Shown: positions 25,584-34,859, numbered from the stretch's first letter. The stretch is DNA of 64,000 bases from JAIXRY01 sp031972855 (GCA_031972855.1 DALYDY010000004.1:1-64000); one strand, 5' to 3'. Program-made: numbers and translations. Notes: generated by a model not told the origin, from the sequence alone.

Positions 25584-26600
25584 TTACTCAACACTCTCTT
25601 CCCTATATATAATAATAAGTTCGTTTAAGAGGCTTATTGCTAGTGGTCCGATGATTATTCCAACAGGACCCATAAGTATAATACCTCCAAGAACTGAGAG
25701 TAGTATTAGAAGTGGAGAAATCTGTATTTGTTTGCTAACAATATAAGGACTCAAGAAGTTGTCTATCATTCCCACAAAAGTTGCAGACCAGACAGCGAGA
25801 CCTATAGCATTCCCCGTTTCTCCAATACTGAATAAATAAAGAATAATAGGTATAGATACTAAAGCTGTACCAATAGTCGGAATTAAAGAAGCAATTCCTC
25901 CAACAAATCCCCAAAGCACAGCGTGAGGTACACCAAATATTGCAAGTCCTATACCCATAAGCAATCCTTGAACTACTGAAATAATCAAGTAGCCCTTTAT
26001 TGTTCCGTTGATCGTATTAGCGAGTGTGTTTAAAACCTTTTCATTATACTTTGTAGAGAGCGGGCTTATACGTATACATTTTTTTCTCCAAGAACTTCCT
26101 TCTTTGAGAAAGTAGAATATGATGAATAAAAATATTATAAACATTAAGACAGTTTTAGCTGTTGCAGAAAATATACCTTGTATATTACTTGAAAAAGAAG
26201 AAGTGATAATACCAATTTCTTTTTGAACATCAAAGGCAATCCCATTTGGAAGAAGGTTGTTCAATGAGTTACCTACTGTCGTCAAAATTGATTGAGCACT
26301 TGTTGTACTAAGAGAAGAATAAAGACTTTGAAATTGATTGAAGAGTATTGAGCCTAATATATAAAGAGGAATACAGAGACCAACAAGAAAAACCAAGGTA
26401 GTCAGTAGTGAAGGAATCCAATTGTATTTTTTTGAAGTGTGTTTCTGAATCCATAAATACAAAGGATAAAGAACAACTGAAATAGATATTCCAATTACAA
26501 TAACCCTAAAAAATGGAAAGAGTATCATCCCCACAAAAGAAGCCGTGGCAAGAAGGAGGAAAAAGAAGAAGTATTTCTCGATTATTTTTGAACCATGCAT
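25584..26600 (-). CDS. AI-2E family (PerM/YdiK) membrane protein
   Basis: 338 aa from MHGSKII; TACACT six bases upstream supports this start. Eight or so membrane helices: pairs at about 10-55 and 65-90, a long soluble middle, then a C-terminal bundle. The family motif region GVPHAVLWGFVGGIASLIPTIG (near 215-236, shown here in two halves: GVPHAVLWG, GGIASLIPTIG) is clear. Members export small molecules or Na+; the substrate is unknown. Confidence 0.85.
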   Translation of the reverse strand: MHGSKIIEKYFFFFLLLATASFVGMILFPFFRVIVIGISISVVLYPLYLWIQKHTSKKYNWIPSLLTTLVFLVGLCIPLYILGSILFNQFQSLYSSLSTTSAQSILTTVGNSLNNLLPNGIAFDVQKEIGIITSSFSSNIQGIFSATAKTVLMFIIFLFIIFYFLKEGSSWRKKCIRISPLSTKYNEKVLNTLANTINGTIKGYLIISVVQGLLMGIGLAIFGVPHAVLWGFVGGIASLIPTIGTALVSIPIILYLFSIGETGNAIGLAVWSATFVGMIDNFLSPYIVSKQIQISPLLILLSVLGGIILMGPVGIIIGPLAISLLNELIIIYREESVE

Positions 26601-26690
26601 ATGCGAAGTGTAGCACATACCAAGACAAAGCAAGTATTTATTAAAGTTGTCAAATTATATTGTAAATATTTTTTAAAATAAAAATCCACA

Positions 26691-27335
26691 CTAGGTGGAT
26701 TCTGGTTCGAATATGGGAATAATATTAAACATCATTCCATCAAACATTGGGTTTAATAAAATTTCTAATTTTTCTTCAATACTAGGATCATATTTTGAGA
26801 GGAGGAATATGCCTCTATATATTCCCCAGTATAAACCCCTAAAATAACAAGACGCTTGGACAAATCTTTTCCTTGTACTTTCTGGAAGGTTTTGATAATC
26901 TACCAAATATGACTTTGGTTCTTCTGGTTTTTTATTACCAAATTCATCTTCTTCTCCTTTTCCAAAATAATTATTATGTTTTGATCTATAGAGAATTTCT
27001 GGTAATAATTTCAAAACAGTTATCATTGTCTTTTCAAGATCTTCTTTTGAAAGAATAAATTTTAAGTTAGTGTAAACCATTGAAACTATTGATACAAAAC
27101 ATAGATAGACAGCACCTGAATGATTTTGATAATAATCAAGAACAAAGTCGTCTTTTATTGCTTCTGTTTTTATTAGAATCATTTCTTCTATATACTTTGC
27201 ATTATTTAGAAAAAAATTAGGTGTTTGTGATATTGACTCACTTAAGTTGTCTAGGGTCAATTGTACTTTTTCTCCTTTTTCATTATAAATGTAAGAGAAT
27301 TCTTTAATCAAAAGATCGTCTATTTCATTTTTCAT
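26691..27335 (-). CDS. Hypothetical protein, 214 aa
   Basis: Soluble, largely helical protein with a Lys/Glu-rich loop (YFGKGEEDEFGNKKPEEPKS). No family recognised. A promoter TTTACT-16-TATAGT is visible upstream (27360-27387 region) on the minus strand. Single gene. Confidence 0.55.
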   Translation of the reverse strand: MKNEIDDLLIKEFSYIYNEKGEKVQLTLDNLSESISQTPNFFLNNAKYIEEMILIKTEAIKDDFVLDYYQNHSGAVYLCFVSIVSMVYTNLKFILSKEDLEKTMITVLKLLPEILYRSKHNNYFGKGEEDEFGNKKPEEPKSYLVDYQNLPESTRKRFVQASCYFRGLYWGIYRGIFLLSKYDPSIEEKLEILLNPMFDGMMFNIIPIFEPEST

Positions 27336-27469
27336 TTTTTGTTAATTTTCTAAACTATACACTTTTTAAAAATAAAGTAAATATAACAAATTTTGAAATA
27401 AAACTACATACTTTAGCGTATAATATAATAAGGCTCATAAAAGCCACTTAATAACATTAATTTATATAT

Positions 27470-27781
27470 ATGGAACAAGAACACACAAACACTTGCGACT
27501 GCAAAGGTTGCACATGGATGAAAAATTCTAAAATGATGCACTGTCATTTTGGAAAAACAATAATAAAAATAATATTAGCTTTATTTATTTTCTGGCTTGG
27601 AGTACAAGTAGGAATGATAAAGAGTTTCCGTCACAATATGAGAGGAAATGATATGGGTGGAAAAATGATGAAAATGCAAAAAGGAAATTTTGAAAAAAAT
27701 ATGATGATGAGAGATATTCAAATCAAGGAATCAGATATGAAGCCAGCTGCTGTGGATACAAATATTCCTCCAGTACAATAG
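27470..27781 (+). CDS. Small Cys/Met-rich membrane protein, possible metal binding
   Basis: 103 aa. The N-terminus has CDCKGC and HCHFGK (four Cys, two His within 20 residues), one membrane helix (about 35-52), and a Met-rich tail (DMGGKMMKMQKG; EKNMMMRD). Such Cys/His plus Met clusters suit copper or another soft metal, but no known family is recognised. Single gene ending in a strong terminator. Confidence 0.65.
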   Translation: MEQEHTNTCDCKGCTWMKNSKMMHCHFGKTIIKIILALFIFWLGVQVGMIKSFRHNMRGNDMGGKMMKMQKGNFEKNMMMRDIQIKESDMKPAAVDTNIPPVQ

Positions 27782-27792
27782 ATTGGAAATTA

Positions 27793-27834
27793 TAAATTAA
27801 AGAGCGGCGCCTTAGGGCGCCGCTCTTTAATTTA
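27793..27834. terminator. Bidirectional terminator
   Basis: AAATTAAAGAGCGGCGCC, loop TTA, and complement. Between the convergent Cys/Met protein gene and dnaX. Confidence 0.9.
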
Positions 27835-28869
27835 TTTATCTTCTTCCAATATTTCCATCACCAATAAATCAAAAAGTGTCCAAGGGAGAGAAATTTTTCT
27901 AATTCTCTCATCTGTATCCAAAAATAGACCAAGTGACTTTGACACAAGAACAGAACTCTTCTTCTCCGAAAGATTCTTCAATACTTCTTGATCGGTCACA
28001 CTATAACTCCCTGCAAAAGTCTTCCCTGTTTGTGGTGCGATGCGGAGCAATAATATTGTACGGAATTTCTCAAGAGAAAGACGTAAGAATAATTCTGGAT
28101 TCATCTTATTGTTCTCAGCTTTTTTCACAATAGAAAGTGCACGTTCTTGATCACGGTCTATAAGACTTTCTAAAAATTCATTTATAAGAGACTGGTTTGG
28201 TGCACCTGTAATAAGAGTTACTTCTTCGGGATCTATCTTTTTATCTTTTGAGATTACAAGGATTTTTTGCAAAGTTCCAAGTGTGTCACGAAATGATCCA
28301 TCACCTAGGAGTGCGATTGTCTCGGCTGTGCTTTGATCTACAACGTAGCCTTCTTTCTCTGATACAGATAATACAACTTCTTTTAAAATTGCAGTTGTTG
28401 GAGTTTTGAAACGATAAGATTCACAACGTGAAAGTATTGTATCTGGAACCTTATCGAGTTCTGTTGTAGCAAGAATAAATACCACATGAGCTGGTGGCTC
28501 TTCGAGAGTCTTCAAAAGTGCATTGAATGCTTCTGTTGTAAGCATATGTACTTCATCAATAATATATACTTTGTATTTTGAAGAAAAAGGAAGAGTGTTC
28601 ACTCCATCACGAATTTCGCGAATATCATCAATACGACGATTTGAAGCCGCATCGAGTTCAATAATATCCTCAGGTGCTGTACCGAGCTCTTTTGCAAAGA
28701 TGCGCGCAATAGAAGTCTTACCTGTACCACGAGTCCCAGAGAAAAGATATGCGTGCCCTACCTTGTCATTCTTAATAGAAGTCTCAAGAACAGAAACTAT
28801 ATGCTCCTGACCAAGAACTTCAGAAAAAACAGATGGACGATATTTGCGATAAAGTGATACGGATGACAT
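27832..28869 (-). CDS. dnaX: DNA polymerase III clamp-loader subunit gamma/tau, minimal form
   Basis: 345 aa. RKYRPSVFSEVLGQEH, Walker A GTRGTGKTS (near 44), DAASNRRIDDIREI, Walker B IIDEVHML and the sensor ATTELDKVPDTILSRC mark the AAA+ clamp loader that places the beta clamp on DNA. The four-Cys zinc module normally between FAK and DAASN is missing: FAKELGTAPEDIIELDAASN is continuous. The C-terminal tau region is also absent (typical DnaX is 550-650 aa). TATAAT 8 bases before the ATG implies a leaderless mRNA. Confidence 0.92.
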   Translation of the reverse strand: MSSVSLYRKYRPSVFSEVLGQEHIVSVLETSIKNDKVGHAYLFSGTRGTGKTSIARIFAKELGTAPEDIIELDAASNRRIDDIREIRDGVNTLPFSSKYKVYIIDEVHMLTTEAFNALLKTLEEPPAHVVFILATTELDKVPDTILSRCESYRFKTPTTAILKEVVLSVSEKEGYVVDQSTAETIALLGDGSFRDTLGTLQKILVISKDKKIDPEEVTLITGAPNQSLINEFLESLIDRDQERALSIVKKAENNKMNPELFLRLSLEKFRTILLLRIAPQTGKTFAGSYSVTDQEVLKNLSEKKSSVLVSKSLGLFLDTDERIRKISLPWTLFDLLVMEILEEDK

Positions 28870-28909
28870 AGGTTTATATTATACCAAAAAGAAAACCCTC
28901 GTACGAGGG

Positions 28910-29392
28910 CTAGTCTGACAAGATAATAAAATATCTTCCTTTTAAAAAACCTTTTTTAAAATAACAAGAATCAAAAACATCTCCTTCTTCTGTTATAAAA
29001 ATTGAAGGTATTTTTCTGTCAGTTCCAAAAACGTGTGGCAGATTTTCCATTTCATCAAGAGAGCGAATGTAAAAACCTTTTGGAAGATTGTCTTTCACTG
29101 AAAGCATTGCAAAAGTAAGAGCCAGAGAATTCCCCAATATTAAACCTTCTTTTTTTATTCTTTTGACAATCTGAGGAGTATTAGAATTAATCAAAAGTTT
29201 AATAATAACAAGTCTCTTACCCAAGCTTATTTGGTCAAATAAATCATCAAAATTTTTACTCAAAAATTCTGCTCCCCAATGTTTTAGAATAAATTCTTTT
29301 ATAGATTCTTTAAATTGAATTCCTTCGGGAATTCCTATGACGTGACTTTCAAAGACCATCTCAAAAAGTCCATTATTTTGTCCTGTATTCAT
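28910..29392 (-). CDS. Hypothetical protein, 160 aa
   Basis: Soluble protein without recognisable family. Strands and helices alternate; the C-terminus has IPSIFITEEGDVFDSCYF. Preceded by a 31-bp promoter-like sequence (29406-29436) identical to the one in front of the next gene upstream (29468-29890). Confidence 0.55.
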   Translation of the reverse strand: MNTGQNNGLFEMVFESHVIGIPEGIQFKESIKEFILKHWGAEFLSKNFDDLFDQISLGKRLVIIKLLINSNTPQIVKRIKKEGLILGNSLALTFAMLSVKDNLPKGFYIRSLDEMENLPHVFGTDRKIPSIFITEEGDVFDSCYFKKGFLKGRYFIILSD

Positions 29393-29405
29393 CTTTTGTT
29401 TTTTC

Positions 29406-29436
29406 TATACTTTATAGATTTGAAAATAAATGTCAA
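29406..29436 (-). promoter_or_regulatory. 31-bp promoter-like repeat, copy 1
   Basis: On the minus strand begins TTGACATTTATTTTC and ends CTATAAAGTATA, 14 bases before the ATG of the 160-aa gene. Identical over 31 bp to 29907-29937. TTGACA is a perfect -35; the -10 is uncertain (TATAAA at 14 bp, or a shifted match). Confidence 0.55.
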
Positions 29437-29467
29437 TAAGTCAAATTAAAAAAGCCCTTACAGGCTT

Positions 29468-29890
29468 TTATGGAGTTTGTGGAGCTTCCGGAATCTTTGA
29501 TTCTAAATATTTTACCCAATCATTAATTAATTCAAAAGCTTCAGACCAGGAAGATATTCTTTTTCCGTCCGTTATACCAAATGTTGAATTTTTAAGCATT
29601 TCCATATCATCTATCGAAAATACTTTTAAAGAAAATTCAGTATCTCCCTTATAATTAAAGAATATTTGAAATTTATCACCCATCAAGTCAGGGTTAAATA
29701 AGTGTTCGGTATTTACTGGAATATCACAATAAATTGGAGAATTCGCACTACCCCAACCCTCAAATAAATGAACCTTAATATAAGGATTTTTCTTAAGTTT
29801 TTCCGCCCAACTTTCAATTCTCTTTTTAATTTCTTCTGGACCAACAAATTTGAATTCGTATTCTGGCGCTTCTGTTATATTTGTTTTCAT
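29468..29890 (-). CDS. Hypothetical protein, 140 aa
   Basis: Soluble protein, no family recognised. Contains EFKFVGPEEIKKRIESWAEK (13-32) and a strand-rich middle (KFQIFFNYKGDTEFSLKVF). A Pro-rich end (PEAPQTP). Preceded by the second copy of the 31-bp promoter-like repeat. Confidence 0.55.
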   Translation of the reverse strand: MKTNITEAPEYEFKFVGPEEIKKRIESWAEKLKKNPYIKVHLFEGWGSANSPIYCDIPVNTEHLFNPDLMGDKFQIFFNYKGDTEFSLKVFSIDDMEMLKNSTFGITDGKRISSWSEAFELINDWVKYLESKIPEAPQTP

Positions 29891-29906
29891 TGTTTATGTA
29901 TTTCCT

Positions 29907-29937
29907 TATACTTTATAGATTTGAAAATAAATGTCAA
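29907..29937 (-). promoter_or_regulatory. 31-bp promoter-like repeat, copy 2
   Basis: Identical to 29406-29436; lies 17 bases before the ATG of the 140-aa gene. Confidence 0.55.
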
Positions 29938-29948
29938 ATAAAAAACCC

Positions 29949-30362
29949 TCAAGACGATTGTCTGTGAGGGGTTTCCAATTGAGATTCTAGAATAGTAACT
30001 CCTGCTTCAAAATAAAAAATATTTTCATTTTTTATTTCAAATTTTTGGATATAGACAATCTTTGTCTTAATTATTTTAAAACTATCTTGATCACAGTCTA
30101 AATTATTCAAAAAAATTAAAGACTCTTTCCATTCTCTACTATTACTTACAATAGTAAAATCATTAGAAGATTCTGTTTGATACGCTACAAGCACATCTTC
30201 TTTTGGCCTAAAGAATGCAATATTCAAATTTAAAGTTTTACCTTCTTTATTATCAAAAGAAATAGAGACTTCAAAGACCCTTAATTCTCCAGAAGATTTA
30301 GGTAAACACATATCCACCAAAAATCCAAGACTCTCAATAAGAGATATTTTTATATTTTTCAT
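29949..30362 (-). CDS. Hypothetical protein, 137 aa
   Basis: Soluble, strand-rich protein (VFEVSISFDNKEGKTLNLNI; FKIIKTKIVYIQKFEI) with no recognised family. Own promoter TTGACT-17-TTTAAT at 30380-30408. Third of three neighbouring single hypothetical genes that each have their own promoter. Confidence 0.55.
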   Translation of the reverse strand: MKNIKISLIESLGFLVDMCLPKSSGELRVFEVSISFDNKEGKTLNLNIAFFRPKEDVLVAYQTESSNDFTIVSNSREWKESLIFLNNLDCDQDSFKIIKTKIVYIQKFEIKNENIFYFEAGVTILESQLETPHRQSS

Positions 30363-30379
30363 AGTTGGAACTTTTTTTA

Positions 30380-30408
30380 ATTAAACTCCTACTAGAAAAA
30401 TAAGTCAA
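30380..30408 (-). promoter_or_regulatory. Promoter of the 137-aa gene
   Basis: -35 TTGACT (30403-30408), 17-bp spacer, -10 TTTAAT (30380-30385). Confidence 0.55.
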
Positions 30409-30409
30409 A

Positions 30410-31537
30410 TTATTTATTTAAAAATTTCTCTACTATTTGCTTTACAGCTTTTGCATTATTACCATTATCCATAAGTTCTGTGCGAAGCTCTTTTGCACCT
30501 TTAAATCCGTGAGCATAAGCTTTGAAATGTTTTTTCATTATTGAAAAATGTTTTACATCTCCGAGTAATTTCTCAAAAAGTTCTGAGTGTTCTATTAATA
30601 CCTTTAATTTTTCTGAAAGTGGAACAGTCTCTTCTTGGTGGAGCCAATATTTGTGAGCGTTTGTTTTCAATCCAAAACGAAGCAATATTCCTCCGATATA
30701 TTCTTTTATTTTTGTATATTTTGAAACTGTATTTTTTGTTTGTCTTCTATCGAATATCCATGGATTACCAAACACGGCACGCCCTATCATGATTCCATCA
30801 CAACCTGTATTTTTTGATTTCTCTATACCGTCTTCTATATCTCTCACATCACCATTCCCTATAATTAAAGTATTCACACCGAGAGAGTCACGAAGTTTTA
30901 CAACTTCTTCTATATAATTCCAATTTGCAGGAACAAGAGAAAGATCCTTGCGGGTACGTGCATGTACAGTAAGTACAGCGACACCTTCTCTAAGAATTGT
31001 AGGTATCCATGTATCTATTTCTACTTTATTGTAACCAACACGAGTTTTTACAGATATTGGAATATTTTTACCAGCATCTTTTATACCATCTTTCGTGGCG
31101 CGAATAATCTCTACAGCAACTTCAGGAGTCTTCATCATACATGCACCAGCACCTTGCTTCTCTATAGTTCTATCAGGACAACCCATATTAATATCAATAC
31201 CGTCGAAGCCAAGACTTGCTACTATCTGCGCAGCTTTTCGCATCTTCTCTGGATGAGCAGAGAAAAGCTGTGCCACTATCGGACGTTCTTTATCTGTATA
31301 AGCAAGATCACGAAGTAAGGATTCTTTACCAATTTCATGAGTAAGACCATCAGCTGAAACGAATTCTGTCCAAACCACATCAGGACCGCCATCATCTTGT
31401 CCGTGGCGAGAATATTTACAAATGATTTGACGAAACGCAGGATCAGTAACATCAGCCATTGGCGCAAGTACAAAAAACGGATTATTATTCCCTCTTTTAT
31501 CTTTTGTTAAATTTTCCCAAAATCCTAAATTGCCCAT
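30410..31537 (-). CDS. dus: tRNA-dihydrouridine synthase
   Basis: 375 aa FMN enzyme that reduces uridines in the tRNA D-loop. APMADVTDPAFRQI (FMN site, near 25), DINMGCPDRTIEKQGAG with the catalytic Cys (near 118), SVKTRVGY, HARTR and GNGDVRD...GCDGIMIGRAVFGNPW (phosphate loop). An insertion HGQDDGGPDVVW after the first motif is longer than in E. coli DusB. It starts 1 base after ftsQ and is the last gene of the serS-ftsQ-dus run. Confidence 0.93.
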   Translation of the reverse strand: MGNLGFWENLTKDKRGNNNPFFVLAPMADVTDPAFRQIICKYSRHGQDDGGPDVVWTEFVSADGLTHEIGKESLLRDLAYTDKERPIVAQLFSAHPEKMRKAAQIVASLGFDGIDINMGCPDRTIEKQGAGACMMKTPEVAVEIIRATKDGIKDAGKNIPISVKTRVGYNKVEIDTWIPTILREGVAVLTVHARTRKDLSLVPANWNYIEEVVKLRDSLGVNTLIIGNGDVRDIEDGIEKSKNTGCDGIMIGRAVFGNPWIFDRRQTKNTVSKYTKIKEYIGGILLRFGLKTNAHKYWLHQEETVPLSEKLKVLIEHSELFEKLLGDVKHFSIMKKHFKAYAHGFKGAKELRTELMDNGNNAKAVKQIVEKFLNK

Positions 31538-31538
31538 A

Positions 31539-32423
31539 TTATTTTAATTTATAAAATACTTTATTACCAAAACGTAAATCAATATAACTAAAATCTGAAA
31601 TTTTATTTTCTTTAAATATTTTTGTATTTAAAGCTGCTGCAAGATTTTGAGAAATAATTATTTGATCATTAATATCTTTTAATTTTATACGAGGAGAATT
31701 TAAAAAGTTGTATTGTCCATCACGAAGTAATATTTCATATTCACCATCAGGAAGAACTAGTACAGCATATGGAGATAATTTTAATTTTGAAATAACATCA
31801 TAAATTAAAATTATATTTTTAAAATCATTTTGATTTAATAATTGTGTTCCAAGTATTTGGTCTTTGTTTTTTTCACCCCCCAAAAATAATACAAAAGGTG
31901 TTCCAGAAAAATATGGGGCTTCACTAAAAATAACACCTTCTTTGTCTACAAAAAAACATTGATTGTCTTTAGATATAACAGATATTGTCACATCATTACC
32001 ACACCAAACATAAGCACCTTTTCTTTCACTTAAAGAAACTGATAATTTATTTGGAAAAGATCTTTTTACTTCCAAATAATCAATTTTTGGAAATTCTTTT
32101 TGAAGAGATTTTTTAATTGTATTAGGTAGAACGAATATGGTGTTATTTTTAGGTATAACCCAAAGATATTTACCTTCATATTTTTTATTTATAAAATTCT
32201 CAATATCTTTAGATTCCAAAACTACATTTCCTTCAATATTAATAGAACTAAGCTGAAAAGATTTTATTCTCAAAAGAAATACAATCCCAACAGATAATAT
32301 TATAAAAACTATTAAGAAAAATATACCGAAACGTTTGTTTTGTTTTTTTCGCTCACGTAAAATCTTTTCATTAGAGACTTTAAAAAGTTCATGCCGGTTT
32401 GTTGTATTCGGCCTGATATCCAT
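31539..32423 (-). CDS. ftsQ: Cell division protein FtsQ/DivIB-like
   Basis: 294 aa. Short basic cytoplasmic tail, one membrane helix (about 32-52), a POTRA domain (SFQLSSINIEGNVVLESKDI, near 53-72, through LEVKRSFPNKLSVSLSERKGAYVW) and the FtsQ C-terminal domain. FtsQ joins FtsL and FtsB at the septum. It lies outside the mraZ-ftsI cluster, between serS (4 bases) and dus (1 base), an unusual setting. Confidence 0.83.
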   Translation of the reverse strand: MDIRPNTTNRHELFKVSNEKILRERKKQNKRFGIFFLIVFIILSVGIVFLLRIKSFQLSSINIEGNVVLESKDIENFINKKYEGKYLWVIPKNNTIFVLPNTIKKSLQKEFPKIDYLEVKRSFPNKLSVSLSERKGAYVWCGNDVTISVISKDNQCFFVDKEGVIFSEAPYFSGTPFVLFLGGEKNKDQILGTQLLNQNDFKNIILIYDVISKLKLSPYAVLVLPDGEYEILLRDGQYNFLNSPRIKLKDINDQIIISQNLAAALNTKIFKENKISDFSYIDLRFGNKVFYKLK

Positions 32424-32427
32424 AGAA

Positions 32428-33693
32428 TTATTTCTTAATTATTTCCTTACCTCCCATATATGGACGCAAAACTGTAGGAATAACAATACTTCCATCTGAA
32501 AGTTGGTAGTTTTCAAGAATAGAAATCAAAATTCTTGGAGTTGCTACAAGAGTGTTGTTGAGTGAGTGAACATAACGCATTTTACCGTCTTCGTCACGAT
32601 AACGAATATTCAAGCGTCGTGTTTGGAAATCATGAAAATATGAACAAGAATGAGTTTCTCCATATTTCTCTACACTTGGACGCCATACTTCAATATCATA
32701 TTTTTTAACTTGTCCAAGTCCAAGATCTCCTCCACAGTTTACAACAACATGATAAGGAAGGTTTAATTCTTGCAATAATTCTTTTACATTTTCCGCAAGC
32801 TCTTCGTGCAATTTTACACTTTCTTCATGACTTGCTTCACAGAGTATTACTTGTTCGAGTTTGAAGAATTCGTGTACACGATATAGACCTTTTACATCCT
32901 TACCATGACTTCCGGCTTCACGACGAAAACATGGAGAGAAAGCAACCATCTTCATTGGTAAATCTTTCTTGTCGATAATTTCACCAGAAAAATATGACAT
33001 TGTTGCAACTTCACCAGTTCCAGCCAAATAGTCACCATCTTGAGTCTTGTACAAATCATCTTCTCCTTGTGGTAAATACCCTGTCCCGAAAAGTGTCTCA
33101 CGATTCACAAGTGATGGAACAATCATTGGGCTATAACCTTTCTTAACTAATTTTTCCATAAAATACTGCCAAAGAGCAAACTCTAAAAGAGCTCCTTCAT
33201 TTTTCAAAAAATATCCACGGAACCCTGAAACTTTTGTTCCACGCTCAAAATCAGCAAGATTTAAATTCTCCATTAATTCAATATGATCTTTTGCTTCAAA
33301 ATCAAATTTTGGTTTTTCTCCCCAAACGAATACTTCGAGATTTTGTTCGTCACTCTCTCCATCAGGTACAGACATGTCGGGCACGTTAGGAACTTGAAGC
33401 ATTAGAGATTGCCATTCTTTCATTATTTCTTTTAGTTCATCTTCTTTTTGTCCTAATTCAAGTTTCAAAACTTGCATTTCACTAAGCAAAACATTACGAC
33501 GTTCTTGGTCGGCGTTTGGAATTTCAACAGTTGCCTTATTTTGACGAGCACGAAGAACTTCAACTTCTTCAAGCATAGAAACGCGCTTGGAATCAATCTT
33601 CAAAAATGCATCCACATCAAATGACAGATGCTTCTTTTCTACTGCGTGTTTAATAAGGTCGCTATTTTCTTTAATGAATTTTATATCCAACAT
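32428..33693 (-). CDS. serS: Seryl-tRNA synthetase
   Basis: 421 aa from MLDIKFIKEN; a promoter just upstream (-10 six to nine bases before this ATG) excludes the in-frame ATG at 33711. N-terminal coiled-coil arm (about 30-105) for the long tRNA-Ser variable arm; class II core with the motif 2 segment SPCFRREAGSHGKDVKGLYR and motif 3 GSIVIPTVLRPYMGG. Full length. First of serS-ftsQ-dus. Confidence 0.96.
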   Translation of the reverse strand: MLDIKFIKENSDLIKHAVEKKHLSFDVDAFLKIDSKRVSMLEEVEVLRARQNKATVEIPNADQERRNVLLSEMQVLKLELGQKEDELKEIMKEWQSLMLQVPNVPDMSVPDGESDEQNLEVFVWGEKPKFDFEAKDHIELMENLNLADFERGTKVSGFRGYFLKNEGALLEFALWQYFMEKLVKKGYSPMIVPSLVNRETLFGTGYLPQGEDDLYKTQDGDYLAGTGEVATMSYFSGEIIDKKDLPMKMVAFSPCFRREAGSHGKDVKGLYRVHEFFKLEQVILCEASHEESVKLHEELAENVKELLQELNLPYHVVVNCGGDLGLGQVKKYDIEVWRPSVEKYGETHSCSYFHDFQTRRLNIRYRDEDGKMRYVHSLNNTLVATPRILISILENYQLSDGSIVIPTVLRPYMGGKEIIKK

Positions 33694-33702
33694 AATATAT
33701 AG

Positions 33703-33731
33703 AGTATACAAGAAAACAGATATTTTTTCAA
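33703..33731 (-). promoter_or_regulatory. Promoter of the serS operon
   Basis: -35 TTGAAA (33726-33731), 17-bp spacer, -10 TATACT (33703-33708), nine bases before the serS ATG. Confidence 0.65.
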
Positions 33732-33757
33732 AAAAATAAATAACCCCTAAAATGGAG

Positions 33758-33925
33758 TTATTGATGTGTTGTAAAAAACCTTTTATGAAACTTTGTTGGA
33801 TCTGGCACAGCTCTAGCTAAGAGTTTCTTGTTTTCTTGATTAATCTTTAAAAAAGATTTTAAAATTTTTGGGTTATTAAAATTAATTATTTTTGAAAACC
33901 CCTTTAAATTGATTTGTTTTGCCAT
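33758..33925 (-). CDS. Hypothetical basic protein, 55 aa
   Basis: Short, Lys/Asn-rich basic peptide (MAKQINLKGFSKIINFNN...) with no recognised family. Divergent from dprA; coding status is uncertain. Confidence 0.35.
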   Translation of the reverse strand: MAKQINLKGFSKIINFNNPKILKSFLKINQENKKLLARAVPDPTKFHKRFFTTHQ

Positions 33926-33976
33926 TATTTTTTTATTTAGTGTACACAATATAAAAAAGTATTACAATATAAATAT

Positions 33977-34837
33977 ATGGAAGACATCTACAAATTAGAT
34001 CCCTCCGAATTCCCTCCTTCGCTTTTAGAAATTCCAGAACCACCAAAGAAACTTTTTATTCGTGGAAAATTACCAGACCCAGAAAAATTTATTTATTTAG
34101 GAATTGTTGGTTCACGCAAATATACATCATACGGAAAAGATGTTTTAGAAAAACTCATAAATTCACTTAAAGGGTATCCTGTAGTGATTGTGTCTGGACT
34201 TGCTCTTGGTATAGACAGTCTTGCTCACAAACATGCATTAGAAAATAATATTCTTACACTTGCGATACCAGGTTCGGGGCTTGATAAAAATGTTTTGTAT
34301 CCTGCAACAAACTTCAGACTTGCAGAAGAAATAATTGAAAAAGGAGGATGTCTTCTTTCAGAGTTTGAACCAGGTATGCGTGCAGCACTTTGGAGCTTCC
34401 CAAGAAGAAACAGAATAATGGCTGGACTATGTAAAGCAATTCTTATAATAGAAGCTGAAGAGAAATCTGGGACACTTATTACAGCTCGTCTTGCTGTGGA
34501 ATATAATCGTGATGTTTTAGTGGTGCCTGGATCAATATTTTCTGATAATTCAAAAGGAACAAATCAATTTTTGCGACTTGGCGCCACACCTATCACTTCA
34601 TCTGACGACTTACTTGAAGCGCTTGGATTTGAAAAAGATAACCAACAAAACGAACAAATAGAATTAAATCTAAGCACTGAAGAAAAATTGGTTTTACAGA
34701 TACTTAAAGAACCTTTAACAAGAGATGGGCTTGTATATAAATTAGGTATGGAAACTAGTAAAGCAAGTATTCTTTTGTCGCTAATGGAGATTAAAGGATT
34801 AATTAAGGAAGAATTTGGAGAAATTAGAAAAATATGA
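33977..34837 (+). CDS. dprA: DNA processing protein DprA
   Basis: 286 aa. Rossmann-like DprA domain: GIVGSRKYTSYG, VVSGLALGIDSLAH, AIPGSGLDKNVLYP, FPRRNRIMAGL and EKSGTLITA. A winged-helix domain occupies about 230-286. DprA loads RecA on incoming single-stranded DNA during natural transformation. N-terminal SAM-like domain is mostly missing, as in short forms. TACAAT 7 bases before the ATG indicates a leaderless mRNA. The stop is UGA, which shows UGA is not reassigned. Confidence 0.94.
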   Translation: MEDIYKLDPSEFPPSLLEIPEPPKKLFIRGKLPDPEKFIYLGIVGSRKYTSYGKDVLEKLINSLKGYPVVIVSGLALGIDSLAHKHALENNILTLAIPGSGLDKNVLYPATNFRLAEEIIEKGGCLLSEFEPGMRAALWSFPRRNRIMAGLCKAILIIEAEEKSGTLITARLAVEYNRDVLVVPGSIFSDNSKGTNQFLRLGATPITSSDDLLEALGFEKDNQQNEQIELNLSTEEKLVLQILKEPLTRDGLVYKLGMETSKASILLSLMEIKGLIKEEFGEIRKI

Positions 34838-34859
34838 TTAAATCTTAGAAATTAATTAT

